Assembly (NCBI GenBank): GCA_963669265.1
Contig: OY769916.1
Location: forward strand, 3,968,001 to 4,032,000
Direction: 5' to 3'
Length of the DNA: 64,000 nucleotides
Source of the DNA: SZUA-547 sp963669265
Lineage (GTDB): Bacteria; Pseudomonadota; Alphaproteobacteria; Rhodobacterales; Rhodobacteraceae
Shown here: in pieces, positions 44,378-52,169 of the stretch
Layout: each line of letters starts with the position of its first letter
Numbering within the stretch: position 1 is the stretch's first letter
Translations under genes and position numbers: made by a program
Notes under the pieces: generated by a model
Database searches by the model: none
The model's input: the letters and a program-made list of their open reading frames with translations, nothing else
What the model was told of the DNA's origin: nothing

Positions 44378-45001
44378 ATGACTGCAAACTACACGATTGC
44401 GCTGGCGGCGGGCCTGATATTTGCGGTGGGCGGAACACTGGCGTCCAACAATCCCGACCAGCCTGCGATCGACGCTTGCATCGACGCTTTAATGGCCTCG
44501 GGTCAGGCGAGCGCGCCGGGCGGGAACGTTCTCAGTTCGAGTTTCTCCGAGGCCGGAACTGAAGTGATCCTCGAAGATGGGGGCGGTAAGGGCTGGCGGT
44601 GCATCGCCTATTCCGACGGAGCCGTTGGCCTGCTTGAGGAGGCGACGCGCGATCGGACAGAAGCGGCGCGCTCTGCTCCCGACATATCCAATTTTCAGGA
44701 ACGGGTGCGGTTTGAGTCGGGCGCAAGCGGAGCGATTCTAAACCGATCTCTGGGGCCCGGCGAAGCGTTCCAGTTCCTGTTGGGCGCCCGCTCGGAGCAA
44801 TTTCTTCGCGTCCGCGTTACGCCAGAGTCCGGAGAGATGTATTACGTCATTCGAAATCCGGACGGTTCGGTCCTACTCGACGGGACTGATACGGCGATGG
44901 AGTATTACGGGCAGCTTTGGCAGTCCGGCGAACATGTCGTCGAGGTGGTCAACAAGACCTCTGACAACCTGACCTATGACATCGCCTTCGAAATCGACTA
45001 A
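44378..45001 (+). CDS. Secreted protein of unknown function
   Basis: The 207-residue protein has a signal peptide (MTANYTIALAAGLIFAVGGT, cleaved near LAS). The first mature half has two Cys (DACIDALM and WRCIAYSDG), in a pattern seen in small periplasmic proteins. The second half (LGPGEAFQFLLGARSEQFLRV to the end) looks like an all-beta domain similar in layout to pre-peptidase C-terminal domains (GEMYYVIRNPDGSVLLDG). The ATG has GGAGA six bases upstream. It lies 145 bases downstream of the repeat protein on the same strand and is probably a third part of the same system. Confidence 0.68.
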   Translation: MTANYTIALAAGLIFAVGGTLASNNPDQPAIDACIDALMASGQASAPGGNVLSSSFSEAGTEVILEDGGGKGWRCIAYSDGAVGLLEEATRDRTEAARSAPDISNFQERVRFESGASGAILNRSLGPGEAFQFLLGARSEQFLRVRVTPESGEMYYVIRNPDGSVLLDGTDTAMEYYGQLWQSGEHVVEVVNKTSDNLTYDIAFEID

Positions 45002-45165
45002 GTCGCCAATCTGCTTTTAGAACGGTGGATGGATTGGTCGACGATCGTTATCTGGACCTCTCGAAAAGTATGACGACTGCGCAAGCTCTCTCTATCGAAT
45101 AGAGTTGCCCGAACTCCATTGCGGATGTCGCGGCGTTTCGCCGGTCTCCCGCACGCCCAGAGAGA

Positions 45166-46620
45166 TCAAGCGCTGACACCAGCGTCTTTCGAGCGGATGA
45201 TCTCGACCGGCGTCTCCACATGAAGGCTCTGCTGCGGGAACGGGATCGATATTCCTTCGGCATCGAAGCGCTCTTTCACCTGACGCTGCATGTCCCAGAA
45301 TAGGGTCCAGTAATCCTCCGTCTTGGCCCAAGGTCGACAGAGAAGATCCACTGAGTGCGCCCCGAGTTCTCCCACGCAAATAAGCGGTTCGGGCTCTTTG
45401 AGCGCCAGAGGATGAGCGTCAACGATATCTTTGAGCGCCGATTGCGCCTGCTCGATATTGTCCGAATAGGCGATTCCGAACACCATGTCGACGCGCCGGG
45501 TGTCGCTCGCCGTCACATTCGTGACAACCGAGTTCCAAACTCTGTTATTCGGGATCGCGATCACCTTGTTGTCTATGGTGACGATCGTCGTCGAGATCAG
45601 ATTCATCTTTCTGACAGTCCCGACGGCGACCCCCTCAAGATCGACATAATCCCCCTCATCAAATGGCCTATTCATCATGATCATAAGGCCGCTGAAGAAG
45701 TTGGCGATCGTTTCCTGCATCGCGAATGCGATAACGAAGCTCGCGCCGCCTACCAACGCGAACATCGGCGTAATATCGACGCCGAGCACCGAGAGCACGA
45801 ACATCAGTCCGATGACGACAGTCAGCCAATAAATGACGGAAACAATGAAGGCTTGGAGGATGTGAGACAGGGACTCGAACTTCCTCAATCTACCGCGAGC
45901 GAAGCCACGCAAAACCCGAGCGGTGATAAAGAGAAGGAACAGAGAACCGACGATGACCGTCGCGTCGATGGCGACCTCGATGCCGCCGTCATCGGCCAGC
46001 ATCCATTTGAGCGTGCGTTGATAAAGCGTCTCTGCATCGGCCTTGCGGATCTCGTCGATCAGAATTGAACTCCGGTAGAGTCGATACTTCTCAATTTGGT
46101 CCGCATCGCCGCCTTTCTTTTCCCAGTCGGTGACGACCAGCATGAAATTTTCAAAGAGGCCCCTGCGCTCTTCAACGAGCTCGGCCACTCGGGCGCGAAA
46201 TACATGGGCGAGTTCACCGCTTGTGTCCTCGATCGTCAGCGACGCTTCGACGACTTCCTCAGTTTGGCCCTTGACGATTTGCTGCCAAGCGGCTGAGGCA
46301 GCGCCGAGTTCATGCTCCGTCAGCGGGAGGAGCAGAAGCTCCAACGTGGATTTATCTACGTTTGGATCGAGAAGCCGCTCCGGAAGACCATATTGCTCTG
46401 CGAGTTTGGCGGGATCGAACTCACCTGCGGTCTTGAATGTCTCTGTTTCCGGCGTTTGGTCTGCTTCGGGCGCTGAGGAAAGCTCTGGCGCGCCCTCTTG
46501 CGATGGGGAGGCTTCGGTGCCGACCGTCTGGGAATGAGCCACGTTGTCAAGTGCGATACTCAAGGTGAGATAGACTGTTACTGCCGTGAGAACGGCAATC
46601 CGGAAACCGCGCTTTGTCAT
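45166..46620 (-). CDS. MscS family small-conductance mechanosensitive channel
   Basis: The 484-residue inner-membrane protein has a signal or first membrane segment (IAVLTAVTVYLTLSIAL) and an extended periplasmic N-terminal domain with helices to about residue 200. Three core membrane segments follow, then the MscS pore and beta domains: FVIAFAMQETIANFFSGLMI, NRPFDEGDYVDLEGVAVG and VIAIPNNRVWNS. The pore helix Ala/Gly pattern is retained. The ATG at 46620 has AGGA seven bases before it. Its 3' end faces the secreted-protein genes. Whether it belongs functionally to the secretion cargo is unknown. Confidence 0.88.
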   Translation of the reverse strand: MTKRGFRIAVLTAVTVYLTLSIALDNVAHSQTVGTEASPSQEGAPELSSAPEADQTPETETFKTAGEFDPAKLAEQYGLPERLLDPNVDKSTLELLLLPLTEHELGAASAAWQQIVKGQTEEVVEASLTIEDTSGELAHVFRARVAELVEERRGLFENFMLVVTDWEKKGGDADQIEKYRLYRSSILIDEIRKADAETLYQRTLKWMLADDGGIEVAIDATVIVGSLFLLFITARVLRGFARGRLRKFESLSHILQAFIVSVIYWLTVVIGLMFVLSVLGVDITPMFALVGGASFVIAFAMQETIANFFSGLMIMMNRPFDEGDYVDLEGVAVGTVRKMNLISTTIVTIDNKVIAIPNNRVWNSVVTNVTASDTRRVDMVFGIAYSDNIEQAQSALKDIVDAHPLALKEPEPLICVGELGAHSVDLLCRPWAKTEDYWTLFWDMQRQVKERFDAEGISIPFPQQSLHVETPVEIIRSKDAGVSA

Positions 46621-46821
46621 CTTGAGTCCTAGATCAATCAAAGATGCATCCCAAGATAGATCGGAACCGCGGAGCGGAAAGTCAGCATTGTTATATTGTC
46701 CGCTCTTGGCGCATAACCGCCGTCAGGTGAAATTTGACCATGGCCGCTTCGGGCTCTTCCCGGCCATTCGCCGCAATCGGCGCGAATGGCGGCATTGAAC
46801 CATAAAGCAGACGCAGCGCAA

Positions 46822-47427
46822 TCATAGAAAGTCGCCATACCGCCCTATAAAGCTGGCCAGTGACTGCTCGACAAGAGCGTCATGCTCGGCGCTGAGGCGA
46901 TTATAGGTCCGCCAATGCATGCCCTTCGGCTTGCCCCAGCCTGAGCCGTTAAGGATGCCTTCAGGCCAGCCGAGCCTCTCACGGATGCGGTCTGCGCGCC
47001 TTGCGGACCGGTCGTGTGCGCCTTCTCTCTGCGAGTGGTATGCGAGGTCATGGCAGTGCCGGCAAGCGAAGATCTCGCCCCCATAAAGTTTGGCGACGCG
47101 ACGGCCGCACCCGCGGGCGGGGCAGCGAAACCAGATCCGATGACCGCCCAGGTGACAAGGAGTCCAGTCAAGGTCGACCGGATATTCGTGGGGACGCCAC
47201 TCGCCGCCGTAATCCCGGCTCCGATAAATCAGTTTCACGCGAGCAACCTGGCTCTCAACCTGGATCGATCCAGTTTTCGCGCCATTCATCGTCCAGGTGC
47301 ACGTAAACCGGCGACCGGGCGTCAGCAGGTCATCCCGCGCCCATTTCCTTACATCGATCGACTTGTAGTCGTCTGTCGTGTCTTTCTCTCCGTAATGCCA
47401 ACGCCGTCCGCTGCCGGGTCCGCCCAT
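46822..47427 (-). CDS. Phage-type zinc-ribbon protein of unknown function
   Basis: The 201-residue protein opens MGGPGSGRRWHYG and has WTPCHLGGHRIWFRCP, CGRRVAKLYGG and FACRHCHDLAYHSQREG. These are blocks common in small proteins of proteobacterial prophages and islands. Two CxxC-like pairs (CPARGC, CRHCH) suggest a zinc ribbon. The ATG at 47427 has GGAGA six bases upstream. Its role is unknown. Confidence 0.72.
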   Translation of the reverse strand: MGGPGSGRRWHYGEKDTTDDYKSIDVRKWARDDLLTPGRRFTCTWTMNGAKTGSIQVESQVARVKLIYRSRDYGGEWRPHEYPVDLDWTPCHLGGHRIWFRCPARGCGRRVAKLYGGEIFACRHCHDLAYHSQREGAHDRSARRADRIRERLGWPEGILNGSGWGKPKGMHWRTYNRLSAEHDALVEQSLASFIGRYGDFL

Positions 47428-47814
47428 GCTGCTTCTCCGATTTTTCCGAAATCAATTGGGAGTTTTGCTCCAATCGTCGTCTCTGTCCTCGTCGCAAAAC
47501 CTTACGGATTATGCTGGTTGCGCGACCCCGCCGGTCTCTGTGGCAAAGGTCATAGAGATTGATCCACCCCCTCGCGCGCGTGCGCGTGGCGCGCGTGAGA
47601 AATCTCGGGTTAGCGATGTTGTCTGGCACTAGGGTCCGGTATTGCGCCTTTTCGGTATAGAGATCGACCCACCCCCCCATTTTCTGAATTGCGGGAACAT
47701 GCGCCGAGCACTCCTTTCCGGTGATTGCGTATGTCGCGTCAGAGATCGGACCACCCCTACTTCTCTGGCGGAGCGGAGCAAGAGGCTTCCCAGATCATTG
47801 CGCCACCTCCAGAC
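47428..47814. other. Non-coding stretch with iteron-like repeats
   Basis: No ORF on either strand is convincing. It holds three related 17-base direct repeats (see 47554-47757) and an alternating CG/GC tract near 47570-47600. Placement next to a Prim-Pol replication gene makes an origin-like role possible. Confidence 0.5.
47554..47757. repeat. Three 17-bp direct repeats, iteron-like
   Basis: Copies at 47554-47570, 47659-47675 and 47741-47757 fit AGAGATYGRYCCACCCC with one to three differences between pairs. The spacing is 105 and 82 bases. They are outside any gene and beside the island replication gene. Confidence 0.55.
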
Positions 47815-48849
47815 CTAAGAGGGGGAGGGGGTGTAGTAGTGATTGTGGTCGGAATCCGGCCTAGTCAGCCGATAGCTCCCGGTCGCTCGTTTTCGTGCGT
47901 TGGGCGGTGTCACGATTTCCAGAAAACCGCGCTCGATTAGAATGTCCCGCGCCCGTGTGATCCGAGACTTATGCCAGGGCGGATTGCGCGACCGTTACAT
48001 GGCGGCGGGGGCGATCGCGAAGGCCCGTTTGTTGCGGTGATAGCGTTCGAAAAGGTTCAAAAGCCAGAACGCGTCTGGCGCATTGCTCAAGTCGTCCATG
48101 GCCTTGTCCTTCTGAGTGATTTGAGGGCGGCGCAATCCGACAAAGTTGCGCCCGCCGATCTCGTATCCCCACGCTGATCGCGCAGTCTGTTCGATCTCCC
48201 GAATGCTGAGAGGAGCGGGCATTGCGGATGCCCAGGTCTGCGCCGCATCGATCAGCTGATCCTCGTCATCGCAGTGTCGCACCTCGGCCATGCACCAGAG
48301 AAACAGCGCCCTGTTGCGCTCGCCTTCGCGCACCGCCTCAGCCGCCCGCTGACAGGACGTATCGAGCGCATCGGCTCTCATCGCAGGTAGGCGGTCTAGG
48401 TCGTCCAGCGAGCCTGTCAGGAACTCGTAGGCGCGTCCTAGATCTGGACGGTAGCTCGGGGGTGCGATGGTGTAGCCAGCACCGAGGACGTCAATCGCTA
48501 GGCCGTCGCACGGCCGGGTGCAACGTTTCTCGCCGCAATGGCGATACCAGGCTTTCGACTTACCGCTCGCGGTGCGGATCGTGACTGGCGTATCTCCAAA
48601 CCGCACCAACGCGGCGCCCAACGCCGCATCACCAGCCATGTCGATGTCGACCTCGACGATCCGACTACGTGCTCCCATACAAAGGCCGAGGCCGTCCGCG
48701 TCACCGAACTTCTCGATCCATGCGCGGGTCGCGGGCAATCCGCTTCGCCGCCAGTTTTTCACGGCGGGGCGCTTGGCACGAGTATCGACAGGGAAGGTGG
48801 CGAGCCCCGCGTCCGCGTAGACCGGGGCGAACTCTGAAAAAACGCCCAT
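47815..48849 (-). pseudogene. Bifunctional primase/polymerase (Prim-Pol) gene with an in-frame stop
   Basis: The first 284 codons (48849 to 47998) encode an archaeo-eukaryotic Prim-Pol domain. Visible are FPVDTRAKRPAVKNW, RIVEVDIDMAG with the DxD metal residues, TIRTASGKSKAWYRH and AIDVLGAGYTIAPPS. A helical domain follows (APLSIREIEQTARSAWGYEI). A TAA at 47997-47995 then interrupts it. The same frame stays open for 59 more codons to a TAG at 47817-47815 and reads like the rest of a winged helix (WHKSRITRARDILIERGFLE). The stop falls inside that wing, so the gene looks truncated by a nonsense mutation. Confidence 0.75.
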
Positions 48850-49141
48850 CAAACCAGCCTTCCGAATGCAAGGAAGGCCGCGGCGAGGTGCGCCGGGTCA
48901 TGCTGTGAGAGGGTGCTCAGTCGTTGCCGGATTCCGCGTTTCGCCGTATAATTGTCGGTGCCTTTAAAATACCAATTGAGCCGCTGTTCTGTGCGCCAAC
49001 ACAGAGCGGCGGTTCTTCGTTCTGGGGGGATGTCAAGGCAGTTCCCAATTTCACCAGCCGTTTTCGGTATGTCCCGCCCAAACGGCGCACCGCATGGGAA
49101 CGCTGAGACTAGTGATTTCAGTGAGTTAGGGTCGGGGGCTT
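48850..49141. other. Non-coding right arm of the island
   Basis: The 292 bases between the Prim-Pol start and attR hold no supported gene. The ORF crossing it on the minus strand is an antisense-of-tRNA artefact. It should contain the Prim-Pol promoter. Confidence 0.5.
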
Positions 49142-49210
49142 CTCGTTTACACCGAGGATGTCGGGAGTTCGAGCCTCTCACCGCCCACCATGATTTCAAT
49201 GGGTTAGCGG
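49142..49210. repeat. attR, 69-bp direct repeat copy 2
   Basis: This copy is identical to 37825-37893. It contains only the 3' half of tRNA-Val, from the anticodon stem, and so is not a functional tRNA gene. It marks the right island border. Confidence 0.93.
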
Positions 49211-49508
49211 CCAAATTTCGATCAAATAGTTTCCTGAGTTTCCTCTCAGTTTCCTGCGTCACGTTCTGTTTCCGTTCGGTTCCCCGCCAGATTCGTCGAT
49301 AATCCAACTATCCCGCTTAACCCATTGATCGCCTCGGCGTAGCCACACGCGCGACCCAACACGCTTGACAAAAAAGCGATCAGCGAACAATGCCGTTAGA
49401 GGGCCGGTATCGCCGAAACGTCCCGCCTTGGCGGTGATGTCGACTGTGCGAGGATTGGCAAAGAACGCTGGGGTCAATCGTCGAGGGTTTCCGGATGGCA
49501 TTCATTTC
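49211..49508. other. Flank right of attR, possible older element remnant
   Basis: There are three direct copies of AGTTTCCT at 49228-49235, 49237-49244 and 49248-49255. An inverted near-copy of the attR end (cccgcttaacccattgat, 49312-49329) follows. A minus-strand ORF at 49259-49501 has AGRFGD and VGSRVWLRRG, which vaguely recall the N-terminal domain of P4-type integrases. This may be debris of an earlier insertion at the same tRNA. The evidence is weak. Confidence 0.3.
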
Positions 49509-51026
49509 ATGACCCGACGTGCGGGAGGTCGCGCCGCCAGGCGCGCGGCGCGGGCGGCGCCTCTGGCCGAGAAGCTTCGGCCGATCCGTCCCGGCATGGA
49601 GGGGGGGCGCTACCGGCCGCTTACTGACGCTGGCGTCGCGCGCATCCACGAAGCGGCGCTTGAGGCTTTGGAGGTGATCGGCCTCAGCCAGGCGCCGCCC
49701 TCGGGCATAGAGGCGATGACGGGCGTCGGCGCCGTGCTGGGAGAGGACGGTCGCCTCCGATATCCACGCGCGCTGGTCGAAGACATGCTCGCGATGGCCG
49801 CGCGCGATATCGTGCTTCATGCTCGTGATCCGAAGTACGATCTCCATCTGACCGGCTCTAACGTGCATTTCGGCACCGCCGGCGCCGCGGTCAGCGTGGT
49901 CGATCTGGAGGCGAATGAGTATCGGCCCTCGACCGCGCCCGACCTACACGCGGCCGCCAAGCTGACCCACCATTTGGAGAATGTGCATTTCTTCCAGCGC
50001 GCGATGGTGTGTTGCGAGATCGAGGACTTGCTCGATCTGGACGTCAACTCGATTTACGCCTCCTGCGCCGGCACGACCAAACATGTGGGCACGTCGTTTT
50101 CTGAACCCGGCAATGTCGCCCCCTGCCTCGAATTGCTGCACCTGATCGCCGGGGGAGAGGATTCCTGGCGTGCGCGCCCGTTTGTCCTGAACACGAACTG
50201 CTTCGTGGTTCCACCGATGAAGTTCGCCGAAGAGAGTTGCGTGACGATGGAGCATTGCATTCGGGGCGGCATGCCCGTGCTGTTGCTTTCGGCGGGGCAG
50301 GCGGGAGCGACGGCGCCCGCGCCGGTCGCGCTTTCGATCGTTCAGGCGGTGGCGGAGTGTTTGGCGGGGCTCGTCTACGTCAACTCCATCGCGCCGGGGC
50401 ATCCCGCGGTGTTCGGCACCTGGCCGTTCGTGTCGGACCTGCGCACCGGGGCGATGTCTGGCGGCTCGGCCGAGCAGGCGCTCCTGACCGCCGGTTGCGC
50501 GCAGATGCATCATTTTTACAACCTGCCGGGCGGCGCGGCGGCGGGCATGACGGATAGCAAGCTGCCTGACATGCAGGCGGGGTGGGAGCAGGGGATCTCC
50601 AATGCCCTGGCCGGGTTGTCAGGCCTGAACATGGTCTACGAGGCTGCGGGCATGCATGCGTCCCTGATGGGGTTCTGTCTCGAAAGCCTCGTCCTCGGCG
50701 ACGATATTCTCGGGCAGGCGCTGCGCTGCGTGCGGGGAATCGACGTCACAGAAGACAATGTCTCTATCGAGACGATGAAGGCGGTGTGCCTCGACGGGCC
50801 GGGCCACTATCTGGGCAGTGACCAGACGCTGAAATTGATGCAGACCGAATATGTCTATCCGGCCATTGGCGACCGGCTGAGTCCGAAGGAATGGGCCGAG
50901 AACGGAAAGCCAGATCTGATCGAACGGGCGATCGCGCGCAAGAACCAGATTCTAGAGACAGCGGAGATGCAGATCTCGCCGGAACTCGATGCTGAAATTC
51001 GCCGCCGATTTAACATCCTTTTCTGA
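49509..51026 (+). CDS. MttB-family (trimethylamine methyltransferase-like) protein, non-pyrrolysine
   Basis: The 505-residue protein is of the MttB superfamily. Recognisable segments are YRPLTDAGVARIHEAALEAL, GTAGAAVSVVDLEANEYRPS, VNTNCFV-type NTNCFVVPPMKF, GQAGATAPAPVA, and GSAEQALLTAGCAQMHHFYN. There is no in-frame TAG, so it belongs to the non-pyrrolysine group, whose characterised members demethylate quaternary amines such as glycine betaine using a corrinoid protein. The ATG at 49509 gives a basic N-terminus; the longer ORF start is less likely. It begins right after the island and adjoins a LacI gene and betaine-type transport genes. Confidence 0.85.
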   Translation: MTRRAGGRAARRAARAAPLAEKLRPIRPGMEGGRYRPLTDAGVARIHEAALEALEVIGLSQAPPSGIEAMTGVGAVLGEDGRLRYPRALVEDMLAMAARDIVLHARDPKYDLHLTGSNVHFGTAGAAVSVVDLEANEYRPSTAPDLHAAAKLTHHLENVHFFQRAMVCCEIEDLLDLDVNSIYASCAGTTKHVGTSFSEPGNVAPCLELLHLIAGGEDSWRARPFVLNTNCFVVPPMKFAEESCVTMEHCIRGGMPVLLLSAGQAGATAPAPVALSIVQAVAECLAGLVYVNSIAPGHPAVFGTWPFVSDLRTGAMSGGSAEQALLTAGCAQMHHFYNLPGGAAAGMTDSKLPDMQAGWEQGISNALAGLSGLNMVYEAAGMHASLMGFCLESLVLGDDILGQALRCVRGIDVTEDNVSIETMKAVCLDGPGHYLGSDQTLKLMQTEYVYPAIGDRLSPKEWAENGKPDLIERAIARKNQILETAEMQISPELDAEIRRRFNILF

Positions 51027-51051
51027 CGGCGAGAACAGGGCGGCTTAGAAC

Positions 51052-52059
51052 CTAAAGCGCGCGCGTGGACGCCCGTACTTTCAGCTCGCCGTCGAGCTGA
51101 AGCGAGCAGATCTCGTCGCTAAACTCCAAATGTCTAGCGATGGCTTGCGCGGTGGCGCGGCCCATCTCGGCGGCGGGCAGACTGATGCAGGTCAGCGGCG
51201 GGTTGGCGTGCGCCGACCAGGCGATGTCGTCGAAGCCCATGACCGACAGGTCGTCAGGGATGCGCAGGCCGCGCCGCTGGATCTCAAACATCGCGCCAAG
51301 CGCCAGGACGTCTGAAAGGCAGAGAATGGCGGTGGGCTGGCGGCTGGACAGAAGCAGTCGTTGGGTCGCCTCGGCGCCGCCGCCTTCGCTCAGCTCCGTC
51401 TCCCAAAAGCTCAACTCGCATTGGTCCTGAAACGCCCGCGCGCCCTCCAACCTGAAGCGCGCCCGGTCGTTGTTGTCCGTGGGCCCATGCAGGACCGCGA
51501 TGCGCCGGTGTCCCAATTCGACAAGATGCTTCATCGCGGCGCGGGCGAGTCGCCGGTTGTTGTAGCCGATCGTCGGCAAGTGCGACGCAGCGTCGAAGAT
51601 CGAGGTGAGAATCACCGGGGCGCGAAATCGCTGCGCCAAGTCTTCGAGCCCGTCCGCATGCGCGGCGCCGGACAGGATCAATGCTTCGGCGCCCATTTCA
51701 AGCAGGGATCGCGCACGTTTGAACTCCAGATCCTTGTCGTTGGAAGAGGTCGCGATGACTAGCGAGTAGCCGTTCGCGTCAAGACCTCCCTCCAGCCCCT
51801 CGATAAATGCGGCGAAAATTGCGTGGTTCACTGTGGGAATGATCGCGCCCACGGCACGGGTCCGGCCCTTCGAAAGCGCTTTAGCGACGGGGTTCGGCGC
51901 ATATCCCATGGCGCCGATCAACGACTCGATCCGCTCACGCGTCTTCCGATTGACCGAGGGCGACTCGTTGAGCACCCGCGACACCGTCGCGACGGAAACG
52001 CCAGCCTCCCGCGCCACGTCGCGCAGCTTGACCTTGCTAGGGTAGGACGTCTCGTTCAC
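51052..52059 (-). CDS. LacI family transcriptional regulator
   Basis: The 335-residue regulator starts at a GTG. The N-terminal HTH reads LRDVAREAGVSVATVSRVLN with the hinge helix ALSKGRTRAVG. The periplasmic-binding-like effector domain includes IPTVNHAIFAAFIEGLEGGL and DLSVMGFDDIAWSAHANPPL. It is divergent from the DUF1989-GcvT gene, and a perfect palindrome lies between them. The effector may be the transported substrate or a breakdown product. Confidence 0.93.
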   Translation of the reverse strand: MNETSYPSKVKLRDVAREAGVSVATVSRVLNESPSVNRKTRERIESLIGAMGYAPNPVAKALSKGRTRAVGAIIPTVNHAIFAAFIEGLEGGLDANGYSLVIATSSNDKDLEFKRARSLLEMGAEALILSGAAHADGLEDLAQRFRAPVILTSIFDAASHLPTIGYNNRRLARAAMKHLVELGHRRIAVLHGPTDNNDRARFRLEGARAFQDQCELSFWETELSEGGGAEATQRLLLSSRQPTAILCLSDVLALGAMFEIQRRGLRIPDDLSVMGFDDIAWSAHANPPLTCISLPAAEMGRATAQAIARHLEFSDEICSLQLDGELKVRASTRAL

Positions 52060-52121
52060 CCGGAAGTTACCTCTCGCGCCTCAAAAAAATATCATGCCAG
52101 ATCATCGCAGAAATTGACAAT

Positions 52122-52135
52122 TGTAACCGGTTACA
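52122..52135. promoter_or_regulatory. LacI-type operator in the divergent promoter
   Basis: TGTAACCGGTTACA is a perfect 14-base palindrome with a central CG, the usual LacI-family form. It lies just after a TTGACA (-35-like, 52114-52119) and 35 bases before the DUF1989-GcvT start, so binding would block that promoter. Confidence 0.75.
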
Positions 52136-52169
52136 TCACGATTATAGCCGACTAATACGGAATTTGGCG

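Larger units (their letters stand above)
37825..49210. mobile_element. Integrated genomic island in tRNA-Val
   Basis: The element is bounded by a perfect 69-bp direct repeat that includes the 3' half of tRNA-Val(UAC). A tyrosine integrase lies 57 bases inside the left end. The element length is about 11.3 kb, counting one repeat copy. It carries integrase, excisionase-like HTH, resolvase, phage-type zinc-ribbon and Prim-Pol genes. The cargo is a two-partner-secretion-like transporter, two secreted proteins and an MscS channel. No capsid or conjugation gene is seen, so it is an integrative element or phage satellite relic. The tRNA stays intact at the left end. Confidence 0.93.

Noticed and set aside
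49509..51026. Pyrrolysine-containing MttB
   Set aside because: The reading frame has no in-frame TAG, so it belongs to the non-pyrrolysine group.
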